A DNA stretch of 64,000 bases, from positions 20,471,649 through 20,535,648 of the forward strand of contig NC_133473.1 in NCBI RefSeq assembly GCF_025370935.1, in the 5' to 3' direction. Below the pieces are notes generated by a model, which was given only the letters and a program-made list of their open reading frames with translations, did no database searches and was not told the origin of the DNA. Below, one piece after another: positions 11,286-20,956 of the stretch. The first letter of the stretch is position 1; the number at the start of each line of letters is the position of its first letter. The stretch comes from Choristoneura fumiferana. Its lineage: Eukaryota > Arthropoda > Insecta > Lepidoptera > Tortricidae. Position numbers and translations under genes: made by a program.

Positions 11286-11639
11286 CTTCAGTAATAAATA
11301 AAATACGAGAAATCAAGTGTAGATGGTTAATTGAGCGTATTGCCGATGATCCTACTAATATTGTAAATGCTGGCAATGTAGCAGCAACACACTTACTAAC
11401 TGAGCCTTTAGCGCACGATACTGTCGCCGTCCACTTTCATATTGACAAAAATTAACTAAAATAATCATCTCATTTAAGCTATTAATCAACCGTTCTCTTC
11501 ATGTAAATATAACAACCACAAATAAAATAAAAACCAATGTATGTGATTTCAGTTTCAAGATTGGTTTTTGAAATCTTTTTGTATTTTTTATATCAATTCC
11601 AAATTTTTGTTACTCATACAAGAAATACAAAAAGATTGT

Positions 11640-13629
11640 ATATTATGTTGCATGTTTCAGAATGGACAGGTACTGCAGGGTTGCATACCATGCCTTGCAG
11701 GAAACCTAGCTGCTAAACCTTTTCCTAAAAATGGAGGGAAACGAGCAACCAAGCCTCTGGAGCTGGTGCATTCTGATGTATGCGGACCGTTGCGAGTGAG
11801 CAGCTTGAGTGGTGCGAACTACATTGTCACATTCACTGATGATTTCACCAGGAAGAGCTTCGCCTATGTGATGAAAAATAAATCAGAGGTATGTAACCGT
11901 TTCATAGAATTTAAAAATTTTGTAGAGAAACAGACAGGTTTATCAATTAAATGTCTTAGAAGTGATAATGGGTAAGAGTATATTAATAATATTTTTTTTC
12001 TGGGTTTTTTATATAAAGAGGGGATTGTGCATCAGACTACGGTACCATACTGTCCTCACCAAAATTCTTCTTCAGCAGTCAGGTCTTCCACAGCAGTTCT
12101 GAGGAGAAGCAGTGATGACTGCTATTTATCTCAAAAATAGGTCTCCCACAGCAGCTTTAGATGGACAAATACCTGAGGAAGTGTGGACTGGGTCCAAAAT
12201 CATCCTTACTCACCTCTAGTGTTTGGGTGTAAGGCTTATGCACTTGTCCCAAGTGTCAAAAGGAAAAAGTTGGATGTCAGATGTAAACCATATATTTTTG
12301 TGGGTTATTCTACAACCACTAAAGGTTACAGGTTGGCGGATCCTTTAGATCCCAGAAATATTCTCTTATCCCGTGATGTTTTATTTTTAGAAGATCAATT
12401 TTTTAATAATGGACATAATATTGAGAATAATTTTAATGATAATAATTAATTTATATTATTGAATGGTCCTAATTTATTATGTGATCATTTTAATTCGAAT
12501 TTAATTAATAATAATGAAATGAGCAGTAATAGTGAGTCAGATAAGTCGGAGTTAAATAACAAATAACAGTGATATTACATCATCTATTTTTGCAGATGCT
12601 TGTGACACGAGCAACGATGAGGACAGCTCCGCTGAGTGTCCGGCAGGTGGCGCAGGTGTAGAGCCAGTGTGGTCGCCGTGCGTGGGATCAGCTGGAGGGG
12701 AAGCCGAGGTCGGCTCGTCGTCTAGTTCTCGTCCGATTCGTAGTACACGATCGGTGCCGCCAAAAAGGTATACTGATTATGACTTATCTCTACTTGCTCA
12801 GGATTTACTTCTTGATGAGCCACAAACTTACAAGGAAGCTATAAGCAGTCTCAACAGTGAGGAGTGGGTAAACGCTATGAAACGTGAGTACAACTCTTTA
12901 ATCGAGAATAACGTCTGGAAATTAGTGGATAGGCCCAAAAATAAAAATATTGTAAAATGCAAATGGGTATTCAAGGCGAAATGCGACGCCTCAGGTAATT
13001 TCCAGCAGTTGAAAGCTCGATTAGTAGCGAGGGGGTTTACACAAAAAGAAGAGGTAGATTATAAAGATACATTTTCCCCAGTTGTACGCCACTCTACTAT
13101 GAAATTGTTATTTAATTTGGCTAATGAATATAATTTAAACATTGACCATATTGATGTAAATACTGCATTTTTAAATGGTAGTTTAAATGAGGTCATTTAT
13201 ATGGAGCAGCCACAAGGTTTCAGTGATAATAATAATAAAGATAAAGTCTGTTTACAATTTTAAAGGCTTTACAAAGGCTAGTAGAATGTGGTATTGCAAG
13301 GTAAATGACTTGTTAACTAAAAATAAATTTACTCAAAGTAAATGTGAACCCTGTGTCTATTACCTTAAAAATGTTAAAGAGTTAATTATTATAGCTCTAT
13401 ATGTGGATGATTTTTATATAATTTACAGGTCAAATAGCTCTATTATTAAGACTGTATTAAATGTTAGAGCAAGAATTCAGTATTAAAAATTTAGAGCCTG
13501 TACAAAATTACTTGAGTATTAGAGTAACTAGAGATAGAGTTAAGGTACCTATTTTAAAATTGGACCAATATATCTATGTTAAGAATGTACTCAAGGGCTT
13601 TGGTATGTCACATTGTATACACAGTACTA
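11640..13629 (+). mobile_element. Broken Copia (Ty1-type) retrotransposon pol
   Basis: This is a retrotransposon polyprotein remnant on the plus strand. The order is that of Copia elements: integrase (11690-11972; LELVHSDVCGPL, TFTDDFTRKSF, CLRSDNG), integrase C-terminal part (12183-12449; VFGCKAYALVP, FVGYSTTTKGY), then reverse transcriptase (12830-13260; EWVNAMKREYNSL, VKCKWVFKAK, VARGFTQKEEVDY, DHIDVNTAFLNG). A decayed continuation includes IIALYVDD at about 13385. Several frameshifts and stops (near 11972, 12100, 12450, 13260) make it a pseudogene. No gag, LTRs or RNase H region are seen. The 3' side is cut by a Tc1 element at 13630. Confidence 0.88.
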
Positions 13630-14875
13630 CACAGTACCGGTCAAAAGTTTAAGTTCACTCTGCGAAATAAGGTTATCATATTAAATTATGTTCAGAATAT
13701 ATTTTGAATTTCAAACGTTTAATTGTTCCCACGACTACCAAATAACAATAAAAATACCTCTTGCAGGAAGCGTTTTATGTTATTCGGAAAATTTGATCCA
13801 TTTAATATTTTTTTCCTGTATTTCCTATGAGATTTTGTGGAGTTAGACATCATTTAAAATGGGTCGCAAAGCCGATTTGAGTGTCGAAACTCGTGCTGTT
13901 ATTGTAGCTCTGTCAAATGAGGGCTACACAACGCGGAAAATCGCTGAAAAAATGAAGGTATCTCAAACCGCTGTCGTGAGTACTTTGAAACGAAAACAAG
14001 AAACCGGTCTTAATTGCAGTCGATCTCGATCAGGTAGGCCAGAAGTCACGTCTAAAAGCGAAGACCAATTTATTTGCGTGCAGAGCAAACGCCAACGTAC
14101 TCCAACTGCTCCAGAAAATTGCGAAGAATTCAACGCCATCCGAGAACAGCGAGTATCGGTTTCGACAGTGCAACGGCCGCGTCTGCGAAACTATGGTCAA
14201 AAAGGTCGTATTGCTGCCAAAAAACCCTTGTTACGTAGTCAGAATAAAGATATGAGGTTGAAATGGGCTCAGAAACACAAAAACTGGACGTCTGAACAGT
14301 GGTCTAAAGTTTTATTTTCTGACGAATCGAAGTTTGAAATTTTGGGGGGAGACGTCGTCAATATGTCTGACGACAAGTAGGCGAACGAATGATAAAGCTA
14401 TGCGTGATGCCAACAGTGAAGCACGGTGGAGGATCGGTTATGGGGACTGGGGATGCTTTGCGGGTGATAAAGTTGGTGATCTCGTGAGTCAATGGCATAA
14501 GGATAAGAAAATGTATCATAACATTTTGCAACGTCACGCATATCCATCTGGAAAACGAATTGTAGGCAGAGGTTTTGTTTTTCAACAAGACAACTATCCC
14601 AAGCATACTTCGAAGTTGTGCAAGAACTACATTTCATAGAAAGAAAAAACAAAAAGAATTAAAATATATGGATTGGCCTCCTCAATCCGATTGAGTTGTT
14701 ATGGGATGAATTGGACAGGAGTGTGAGAAAAATGCGTCCAACCAATAAAGAACAGCTTTGGGAATACCTGCATATTTGTTGGAATTAAATTTCGGCAACG
14801 ACACTGCAAAAATTAATTACGCGAATGCCGAAAGTGTGTGCGGCAGTGTTGAAAGCAAAAGGCGGATATATCTAC
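13630..14875 (+). mobile_element. Tc1-type transposon with decayed transposase
   Basis: A Tc1-like left end (CAGTACCGGTCAAAAGTTTAA) follows TA. The transposase starts at 13859 (MGRKADLSVETRAVIVAL, an HTH region), with the first catalytic Asp in FSDESKFE (about 14326), the second in FQQDNYPKHTS (about 14585) and the third residue in NPIELLWDEL (about 14688). It ends near CAAVLKAKGGYI (about 14850). Frameshifts near 14345, 14440 and 14680 inactivate it. No right-hand inverted repeat is present: the sequence passes straight into a TATCACGAAAA array. It was inserted into the Copia element. Confidence 0.88.
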
Positions 14876-14975
14876 TATATCACGAAAAAACTTTACCACG
14901 AAAACTTAATCACGACAGACTATATCACGAAAAGACTTTACCACGAATAGACTTTTATCACGAAAAATGTTTTGA
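14873..14975 (-). repeat. Short array of TTCGTGATAAAGT units, left copy
   Basis: Read on the minus strand, TTCGTGATAAAGT-like units repeat with irregular spacing. It is the mirror of the array at 17745-17995. Confidence 0.75.
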
Positions 14976-15863
14976 AACTTCTTCACGCTGAAACGGCTGG
15001 AGGGATTTAGATGAAATTTGGCAAAAAGTTAGTTTATAATCTGGATTAAAACATAGGATACTTTTTATCCCAATATTCCCACGGGATAGGGATAAAATTT
15101 TGAAATAACAACCGCTAGGCTTAGATACATGAAATTTGGTATGTAGATAGTTGAACGTCTGAAATAACACGTAAATAGCTTTTTGACCCGATATTCCCAC
15201 GGGATACCCAGGATAAAATCTCGAAATAACAACCACTGGGCTTAGAGCCATGAAATTTGGTATGTAGGTAGCTGGACCTCTGCAATAACACATAGGTTAT
15301 TTTTCATTCCGATATTCCCACGGGATAGGGATAAAATTTCGAAATAACAACCGCTAGGCTTAGATACATGAAATTGGTATGTAGATAGTTGGACTGCTGG
15401 AATAACACGTAGATAACTTTTTGACCCGATATTCCCACGGGATAACAAGGTATAAAATCTCGAAAAAACAACCACTGGGCTTAGAGCCACGAAATTTGGT
15501 ATGTAGGTAGCTGGCCCTCTGGAATAACACATAGGTTATTTTTTACTCCGATATTCCCACGGGATAGGGATAAAATTTTGAAATAACAACTGCTAGGCTT
15601 AGATACATGAAATTTGGTATGTAGATAGTTGGACGTCTGAAATAACACATAGATAACTTTTTGACCCGATTTTCCCACGGGATACCCAGGGATAAAATCC
15701 CAAATAACAACCGCTGGGCGTAGAGCCCTGAAATTTAGTATGTAGGTAGCTGGACCTCTGGAATAAGTTACTTTTGTCCCGATACTCCCACGGGATAGGA
15801 TAAAATCTTTAATCATCAAACATACAAACACACACACTTTCACATTTATAATATTAGTATGGA
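14976..15863 (-). mobile_element. Helitron-like block with two-type (A/B) tandem repeats
   Basis: About seven units of 118-121 bp share CGATATTCCCACGGGATA and GAAATTTGGTATGTAG. Units alternate between two types, TTAGATACATG (15120, 15360, 15599) and TTAGAGCCATG or close (15241, 15481, 15720), giving a higher-order period of about 239 bp. The right edge TTATAATATTAGTATGGA is a reversed Helitron 5' end (TCCATACTAATATTATAA), placing the 5' end at 15863. Confidence 0.75.
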
Positions 15864-15959
15864 TTTATATGTGGCTGTTTATCTCACGCCTATATTCATT
15901 TTAGACGTGTATTATATTGTACGATATATGTATGTGTAGGTGTATTTTTGTTGCGTTTT

Positions 15960-16095
15960 AATATTCTGAAATAAGGTTGCCATGAGGAGACCGCTCTTAA
16001 GCGATAAGACTGCCTATTGCTTTTTTCTCTCATTGTACCTGTTTTCTGTATAGCTTACTTTTTCTGGTGTACAATAAAGAGTAATTGTATTGTAT
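15960..16095 (+). repeat. LINE 3'-tail repeat (CGCTCTTAAGCGATAAG family), copy 1
   Basis: This contains GCTCTTAAGCGATAAGACTG and GGTGTACAATAAAGAGT followed by a (TTGTA) tail. Other copies are at 48595-48740 and 61585-61720. The parent LINE is not present. Confidence 0.65.
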
Positions 16096-16429
16096 AGGTA
16101 GGTGAGTTAAAATTAGTTTGAAATTAGTTTAAAAATTCAGTGAATTAGCGCATAATTAGTAGCCAGTACCAGAGACAATAGACCTTTAAATCAGCCCTAA
16201 AAAGCGCCTTCTTTATTTTGTTTGTGAAATTATAATGTGCGGATTAAAGTACCTACAAGAGTAGAAAAAAAGTATTAGAAGACTTAACTACTCGTTAACT
16301 TGTAAAGCCTTACCTACTTTGCTGATCTTTCCATCCGCCTGCAAAAACACGCATTTTTCTATTTTTTTTTTAAGTGAAAACAACGGTTTTTGAGACATCA
16401 ATGCAGTTTTCCTATTGCTTTCTTCTTTT

Positions 16430-16720
16430 TTAGGGTTCCGTACCTAAAGGGTGCCAACGGGACCCTATTACTGAGACTCCACTGTGTCTGTCTGTCGGCG
16501 GCCGAGTCGCCTAGCAACGGCTAGCTATGTCGTTTGAATATTTACCTACTTTTAGGTTTGCGATTTTAATGATGTTTTATACAGGTTTCGATAGTAAAAT
16601 TAGTGACTGTCTAATTTATTTGTTTTTGTGCCAAATTTATGAACCACAAACCTCAATGAAGCCAACTTTAATAAAGCGCTCGTCAAATCTGCACTGTCAT
16701 CACTATGTTTGCCTATTGTT
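16430..16720 (+). repeat. Interspersed repeat (AGGGTTCCGTACC family), copy 1
   Basis: It starts TTAGGGTTCCGTACCTAAAG and continues with GAGACTCC and CTGTCTGTCTG. It is the same element as 59738-60230, with matching blocks through CCACAAACCTC. Class not identified. Confidence 0.55.
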
Positions 16721-16807
16721 TTTAACACTAGAACAATCGACTCGCACTTGACCAATTTTTGTTCTATATTTAGCTATGAATTGCTGTTTCGCAAATAAAT
16801 TAATTTG

Positions 16808-16955
16808 AATTTGAAGATGAGCTCTGCTTGAGTTAGATGGATTTTTGTGATTTGTGTGTGTTCTTGCAGTGTGAAGTTGGAGGAACTGCATGAACACACA
16901 TTTCTTGCATAAACGTAGCTATCATTAAGGTTGCAGGTGAGCAAAAGTAGGTAAT
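16808..16955 (+). repeat. Interspersed repeat (GAGGAACTGCATGAACAC family), copy 1
   Basis: Shared with 29815-29960 (same strand) and 40590-40740 (reverse). Common blocks are GATGAGCTCTG, GGAGGAACTGCATGAACAC and AGGTGAGCAAA. Confidence 0.55.
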
Positions 16956-17224
16956 TGTTTTAGTTCATCCGTTTTCTTTATGTAATACTTACATATAATA
17001 TCTAAATACATAATCCATACTAAATAGTGTTATTGACAACTTACATTGCGATTATTGATTAAAATTGCTTTTTTCTGTTATTAATCTATCTATTTCCTTT
17101 ATTATCCGGGCTGCTATAAAAAAAACCTAACATCGAAGGCTAGCCTTCTGAACCTAACCTATCCGAGTCGCTTCTGCTCCGAACCGTCTTGCTCGCTCGC
17201 TTCGCTCGCTCGTACAAATCAAGC

Positions 17225-17360
17225 AGCGCTTTGAGAAAGACCATCATTGCCAAGAAGAAGGCGCCGCAAGAAACTTGTGAAAACCGCAAAATACTTAAAA
17301 ACTACAGTATTCAATTAAAGTAAAAATTACAAAATAATAATAATAATACAGAGATGTACG
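17225..17360 (+). repeat. LINE/SINE tail (CATCATTGCCAAGAAG family), copy 1
   Basis: AAAGACCATCATTGCCAAGA and GCGCCGCAAGAAAC are followed by A-rich sequence. Copies also occur at 50640-50780 and 51415-51700. Confidence 0.6.
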
Positions 17361-17375
17361 GGGTCCATTAGTTAC

Positions 17376-17995
17376 AAATCTATCCCGTGGGATTGTCCGG
17401 ATAAATACTAGCGTATGTGTTATTCTAGACATCCAGCTACCTTCATACCAAATTTCTTGACTCTGAGCCCAGCGGTTATTATTTCAAGATATTATCCCTA
17501 TCCCGTGGGAATATCGGAGTGAAAAATAACCTATGTGTTATTCCAGAGGTCCAGCTACCTACATACCAAATTTCATGGCTCTAAGCCCAGCGGTTGTTAT
17601 TTCGAAATTTTATCCCTATCCCGTGGGAATATCGGAATAAAAAGTATCCTATGTTTTAATCCAGATTATAAACTAACTTTTTGCCAAATTTCATCTAAAT
17701 CCCTCGAGCCGTTTCAGCGTGAAGAAGTTTCAAACATTTTTCGTGATAAAGTCTATTCGTGATAAAGTCTATTCGTGATATAGTTTTCGTGATAAAGTTT
17801 TTTCGTGATAAAGTCTATTCGTGATATAGTCTATTCGTGACTTAGTTTTCGTGATAAAGTCGTTCGTGAAAAAGTTTTCGTGAAATAGTTTTCGTGATAT
17901 GGTCTTTTCGTGATAAAGTTCATTTCGTGATAAAGTTTTTTCGTGATAAAGTCGTTCGTGAAAAAGTTTTCGTGAAAAAGTTTTTCGTGGTTAAG
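17376..17995 (+). mobile_element. Second copy of the Helitron-like block with TTCGTGATAAAGT array
   Basis: Read on the plus strand this mirrors 14873-15480: CCCGTGGGAATATCGG units up to about 17700, the GCCGTTTCAGCGTGAAGAAG junction, then an array of at least ten TTCGTGATAAAGT-like units at 17745-17995. It is inverted relative to the first block, from which it is separated by about 1.5 kb of other repeats. Confidence 0.75.
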
Positions 17996-18136
17996 TACTG
18001 ACACGGCTTCATTTAACCGAAATTACAGATGAACCTACTTGACCGCTACTGTAGACTCTATTCAAATTTTTACTTTTACTGTCATCCCGTAAAACCTAAA
18101 TGAAAATACGAACTGAAATATAGATGCACAGATCTG

Positions 18137-18146
18137 NNNNNNNNNN
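18137..18146. other. Assembly gap (10 N)
   Basis: Ten undetermined bases join a SINE-like flank (18060-18136) to the interior of a Helitron. A fixed 10-N run suggests a scaffold join of unknown true length. Confidence 0.95.
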
Positions 18147-18449
18147 CGTGATTTTTGGCATAAGAGATAGTTTATGGATCCGAGAGTGACATAGGCTACT
18201 TTTTATCCCAGAAAAATGCACAGTTCCCGAGGGAACAGCGCGCGATAACCGAATACCACGCGGGCGGAGCCGCGGGCGGAAGCTAGTATGTATTATAAAT
18301 GTGTGTGTTTGTATGTTTGTCCTTCTTTCACGCCGCAACGAAGCAACGGATCGACGTGATATTGGGCGTAGAGATACATAGGCTACTTTTTATCACGAAA
18401 AAATGCGATAACCGAATACCACGCGGACAAAGCCGCGGGCAAAAGCTAG
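18147..18449 (+). mobile_element. Two tandem Helitron copies
   Basis: The first copy lacks its 5' end at the gap and ends GGGCGGAAGCTAG at 18286. The second follows at once and ends GGGCAAAAGCTAG at 18449. Both have GCGGGC-type hairpins before CTAG. Head-to-tail tandem copies fit rolling-circle transposition. Confidence 0.7.
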
Positions 18450-18571
18450 TTAAACAAAAAAATTAAAAATTAGTAAACAAAATATGAGAAAAAATACAAT
18501 AAAACATGTACCTGTTGGCAAAGGACTAACAAAAAACACATTAATGATATGAATTAGAATAGCGTCTACAC

Positions 18572-18825
18572 CGTTTACCTTTACTTACCCAAATTTCATT
18601 TGCCCAAATTTCACTTGCCATACCAACGTTTACCATAAAATATATAGAACCGTGCTGTTTTCAGGATTTTTTAAATGTCATCATATAGAATGCAGTAGGT
18701 AGGGTTAGGTTTGTTTAATATCAACTCTGAAGAAATTACTATTTCAGAAAAAAATTACTTTATAGCAAATGAAAATTATAGAAAACAATACATTCAGGCA
18801 TATGAAATTCGGGGATAGAGAAGCC
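18572..18825 (+). mobile_element. Non-autonomous element with CAAATTTCATTTG arrays, copy 1
   Basis: Flanked by the exact 8-mer GTCTACAC at 18564-18571 and 18826-18833. It holds short repeats of CCCAAATTTCATTTGCC at the left and a decayed inverted set at the right. A second copy is inverted at 52945-53196. No long terminal inverted repeat and no ORF are present. Confidence 0.65.
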
Positions 18826-18901
18826 GTCTACACATCTATGTCGCATTCTTTACAAGCAAATCTCATATTACTAAATTTAATTAAAAACCGCAGTTCCATA
18901 C

Positions 18902-19056
18902 CTCATCATTAACATAGGCCTCCAGCACCTTGTTGTAGGGCTCGCTGATGTGGCATGCCATCACGCTGCCCGCAGCTTGCTTGGCAGAGACACCACCAGC
19001 TTAGTCTCCATTGTGCGGGCCACGCGACCCAGTATGTTCACACCAGGCTTCAAAGT
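18902..19056 (-). pseudogene. Orphan exon of Rrp5/PDCD11-like S1-domain rRNA processing factor
   Basis: On the minus strand this reads LKPGVNILGRVARTMETKLV then VSLPSKLR, and after a one-base shift GSVMACHISEPYNKVLEAYV. This matches the first S1 RNA-binding repeat of Rrp5/PDCD11, a pre-rRNA processing protein of the nucleolus. It is bounded by a good acceptor (TTTTTTACTACAG) and donor (GAG|GTATGG). Its length is 155 nt; one more base would give 52 codons in phase 0 on both sides. The frameshift sits in CTGCGGGCAGC, where a G seems missing. It may be an assembly error in a live gene, or an exon left by a duplication. No other Rrp5 exon is visible between 7.8 and 24.5 kb. Family assignment is moderate. 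Confidence 0.6.
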
Positions 19057-19584
19057 CTGTAGTAAAAAACCTGAGATTAAATTTCCTTAATCACTAAAAT
19101 TTTTTTTTTTACCTACATACACTGTCACTCGTCATTCTAGCGTTTATTTCCGTTTGATTTACGTGGGCACATGTTTCCAGGGTATTTAGTAGAAGTACAG
19201 AATGTCTAACAGTCCAGGAAAACATAAAATAATATAAAAAATTGAGAAACCAGATTTCTCAAGTTTGATAGTATGTATTTACATCTTTTGTTGAGTTTCA
19301 AGTCAGGCAGCTGTCAATAGCTCTCTTGAATTAACCATAAAAATATAGTGTCTAATTGTGCATCTATATCAACAAGTGTTATTAAAGTGAACAATACAAC
19401 CTGATAAAACTGTGATAGTGTTATCTCACATTAACCCTGCTTAAAAAGGCGTAATTAACAGCTACAAATACGCGAGTGACACTTATTAATTTGGGGAAAT
19501 ATCAACCTACCCTCAGAATAAGATAACTTTCTCTACCTACCCACCAAATTTTTATAAAGAAGTGTTCCCAGTAAAATAAACTTC

Positions 19585-20956
19585 TTGAAAAATGACACCG
19601 CTGGAGTGGGTGACCAAGCTCCAGTGGTGGAAAATACTATTGGAAGCCAACCAACTAAAAATACAAACAAAACACTGAAACAACAGATATTTCACCCAGG
19701 CCTCTTCAACCGGACTCGGTCCTCCTCTCTTGGTAATATCTCGTCTCACAGTCTGGAAACAGAACATGACCCCATAGGTCATCCAACCAACTCAAATATG
19801 GATACGGCTCCAGTTATGAGCCACAATACTACAAACATACCGCCACCATGGCAAAGAGTACCAACCTTGAGAAGTGCCAAAAGGAGAAAAGCATCGTCTC
19901 CCTCACCTAAGAGGATTAAGGTCACAAACAGATTCACTGGACTTCCAACGGAAGAAGAGGAAGATGAAGACAACGAACTTCCAAAGAAAATCCACAAACC
20001 ACCTCCAATAATCCTCTATGGTATAGAGGACGTCAATAAACTCACGGAAGTATTAGAAGAAGTCGTGAACAAAAACGATTTTACCTACAAAGTCGCTAAC
20101 CAAAACCAACTTCGTATCAGCTGCGCTAGTGTAGAGACATACAAAAATATTATGGATGTTGTTAGAGCGAAAGGGCTGATAGGACATACATTTAATAGGA
20201 AAGACAAACGACAGTACAGAATCGTGATTAGAAATCTACATCACACCACACCAATCAGTATAATTAAAGAAACACTGGAAGGAACAGGCAATACTATTGT
20301 GGGCGAAATTATAAATTTTAAGTATGGACCTGAAAAGAAACCAACCTCTACATTTTTCGCCAATCTGGTCCAAAGCCCGAATAATGCAGCAGTTAAAAAT
20401 TTAAAATACATATACCACCAATCAGTCATGATAGAAGACCCACGGAAACGTAACTCAGTAGTCCAATGTCAAAGATGCCAGCAATATGGCCACACTAAAA
20501 ACTATTGCATGAGGCCATATCGCTGTGTGAAATGTGCACAATCTCATAAAACTGCGGATTGTCCCAGAACCGATCGCAACACTCCGGCTAAATGCGCTCT
20601 ATGTCTTGGAGCACATCCAGCAAACTATAAAGGCTGCGAAGTGTATAAAGAGATTCTGACCAGAAAATCGAATAAACAGACAAACTCTAAAAAAAAAGAA
20701 AACTCGAAAACATTTGATTCTACCCCATCACAGACCGGCAATGAACGGAGTAAACCAAATGTGGACACCAACACCAAATAAACAACAGAGATATTCTGAT
20801 ATCTTGAAAGGCAACAAGCTTGAAGACAAGCAATCTTCAGATAAAACAATTGAAGATTTATTCCTTAAACAAACTGAAAAGATGGACCTAATCCTACAAC
20901 AAATGAGTACACTAATCAGTCTCATAACAACCCTAGTCTCTAAAATAACTCAATGA
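19585..20956 (+). pseudogene. Jockey LINE ORF1, gag-like with zinc knuckles
   Basis: This is a nucleic-acid-binding retrotransposon protein. Three CCHC-type knuckles lie together near residue 295 onward: CQRCQQYGHTKNYC, CVKCAQSHKTADC and CALCLGAHPANYKGC. Upstream is a PRE/C2HC-like region (YRIVIRNLHHTTPISIIKE). The frame ends at 20781, but the next frame continues the protein (QRYSDILKGNK, then a coiled-coil-like IEDLFLKQTEKMDLILQQM) to a stop at 20954-20956, so one frameshift lies between about 20700 and 20780. No in-frame ATG is near the beginning; the first is at NSNMDTAP, so the start is uncertain. Confidence 0.82.

Noticed and set aside
14958..15843. Long minus-strand open frames of 96-120 codons
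   Set aside because: They are translations of the 119-bp tandem units and repeat the same peptide text; no gene.
17745..17995. CRISPR-like array
   Set aside because: Words of 12-13 bp with irregular 1-10 bp spacers in an insect genome; repeats and spacers are far too short and variable.
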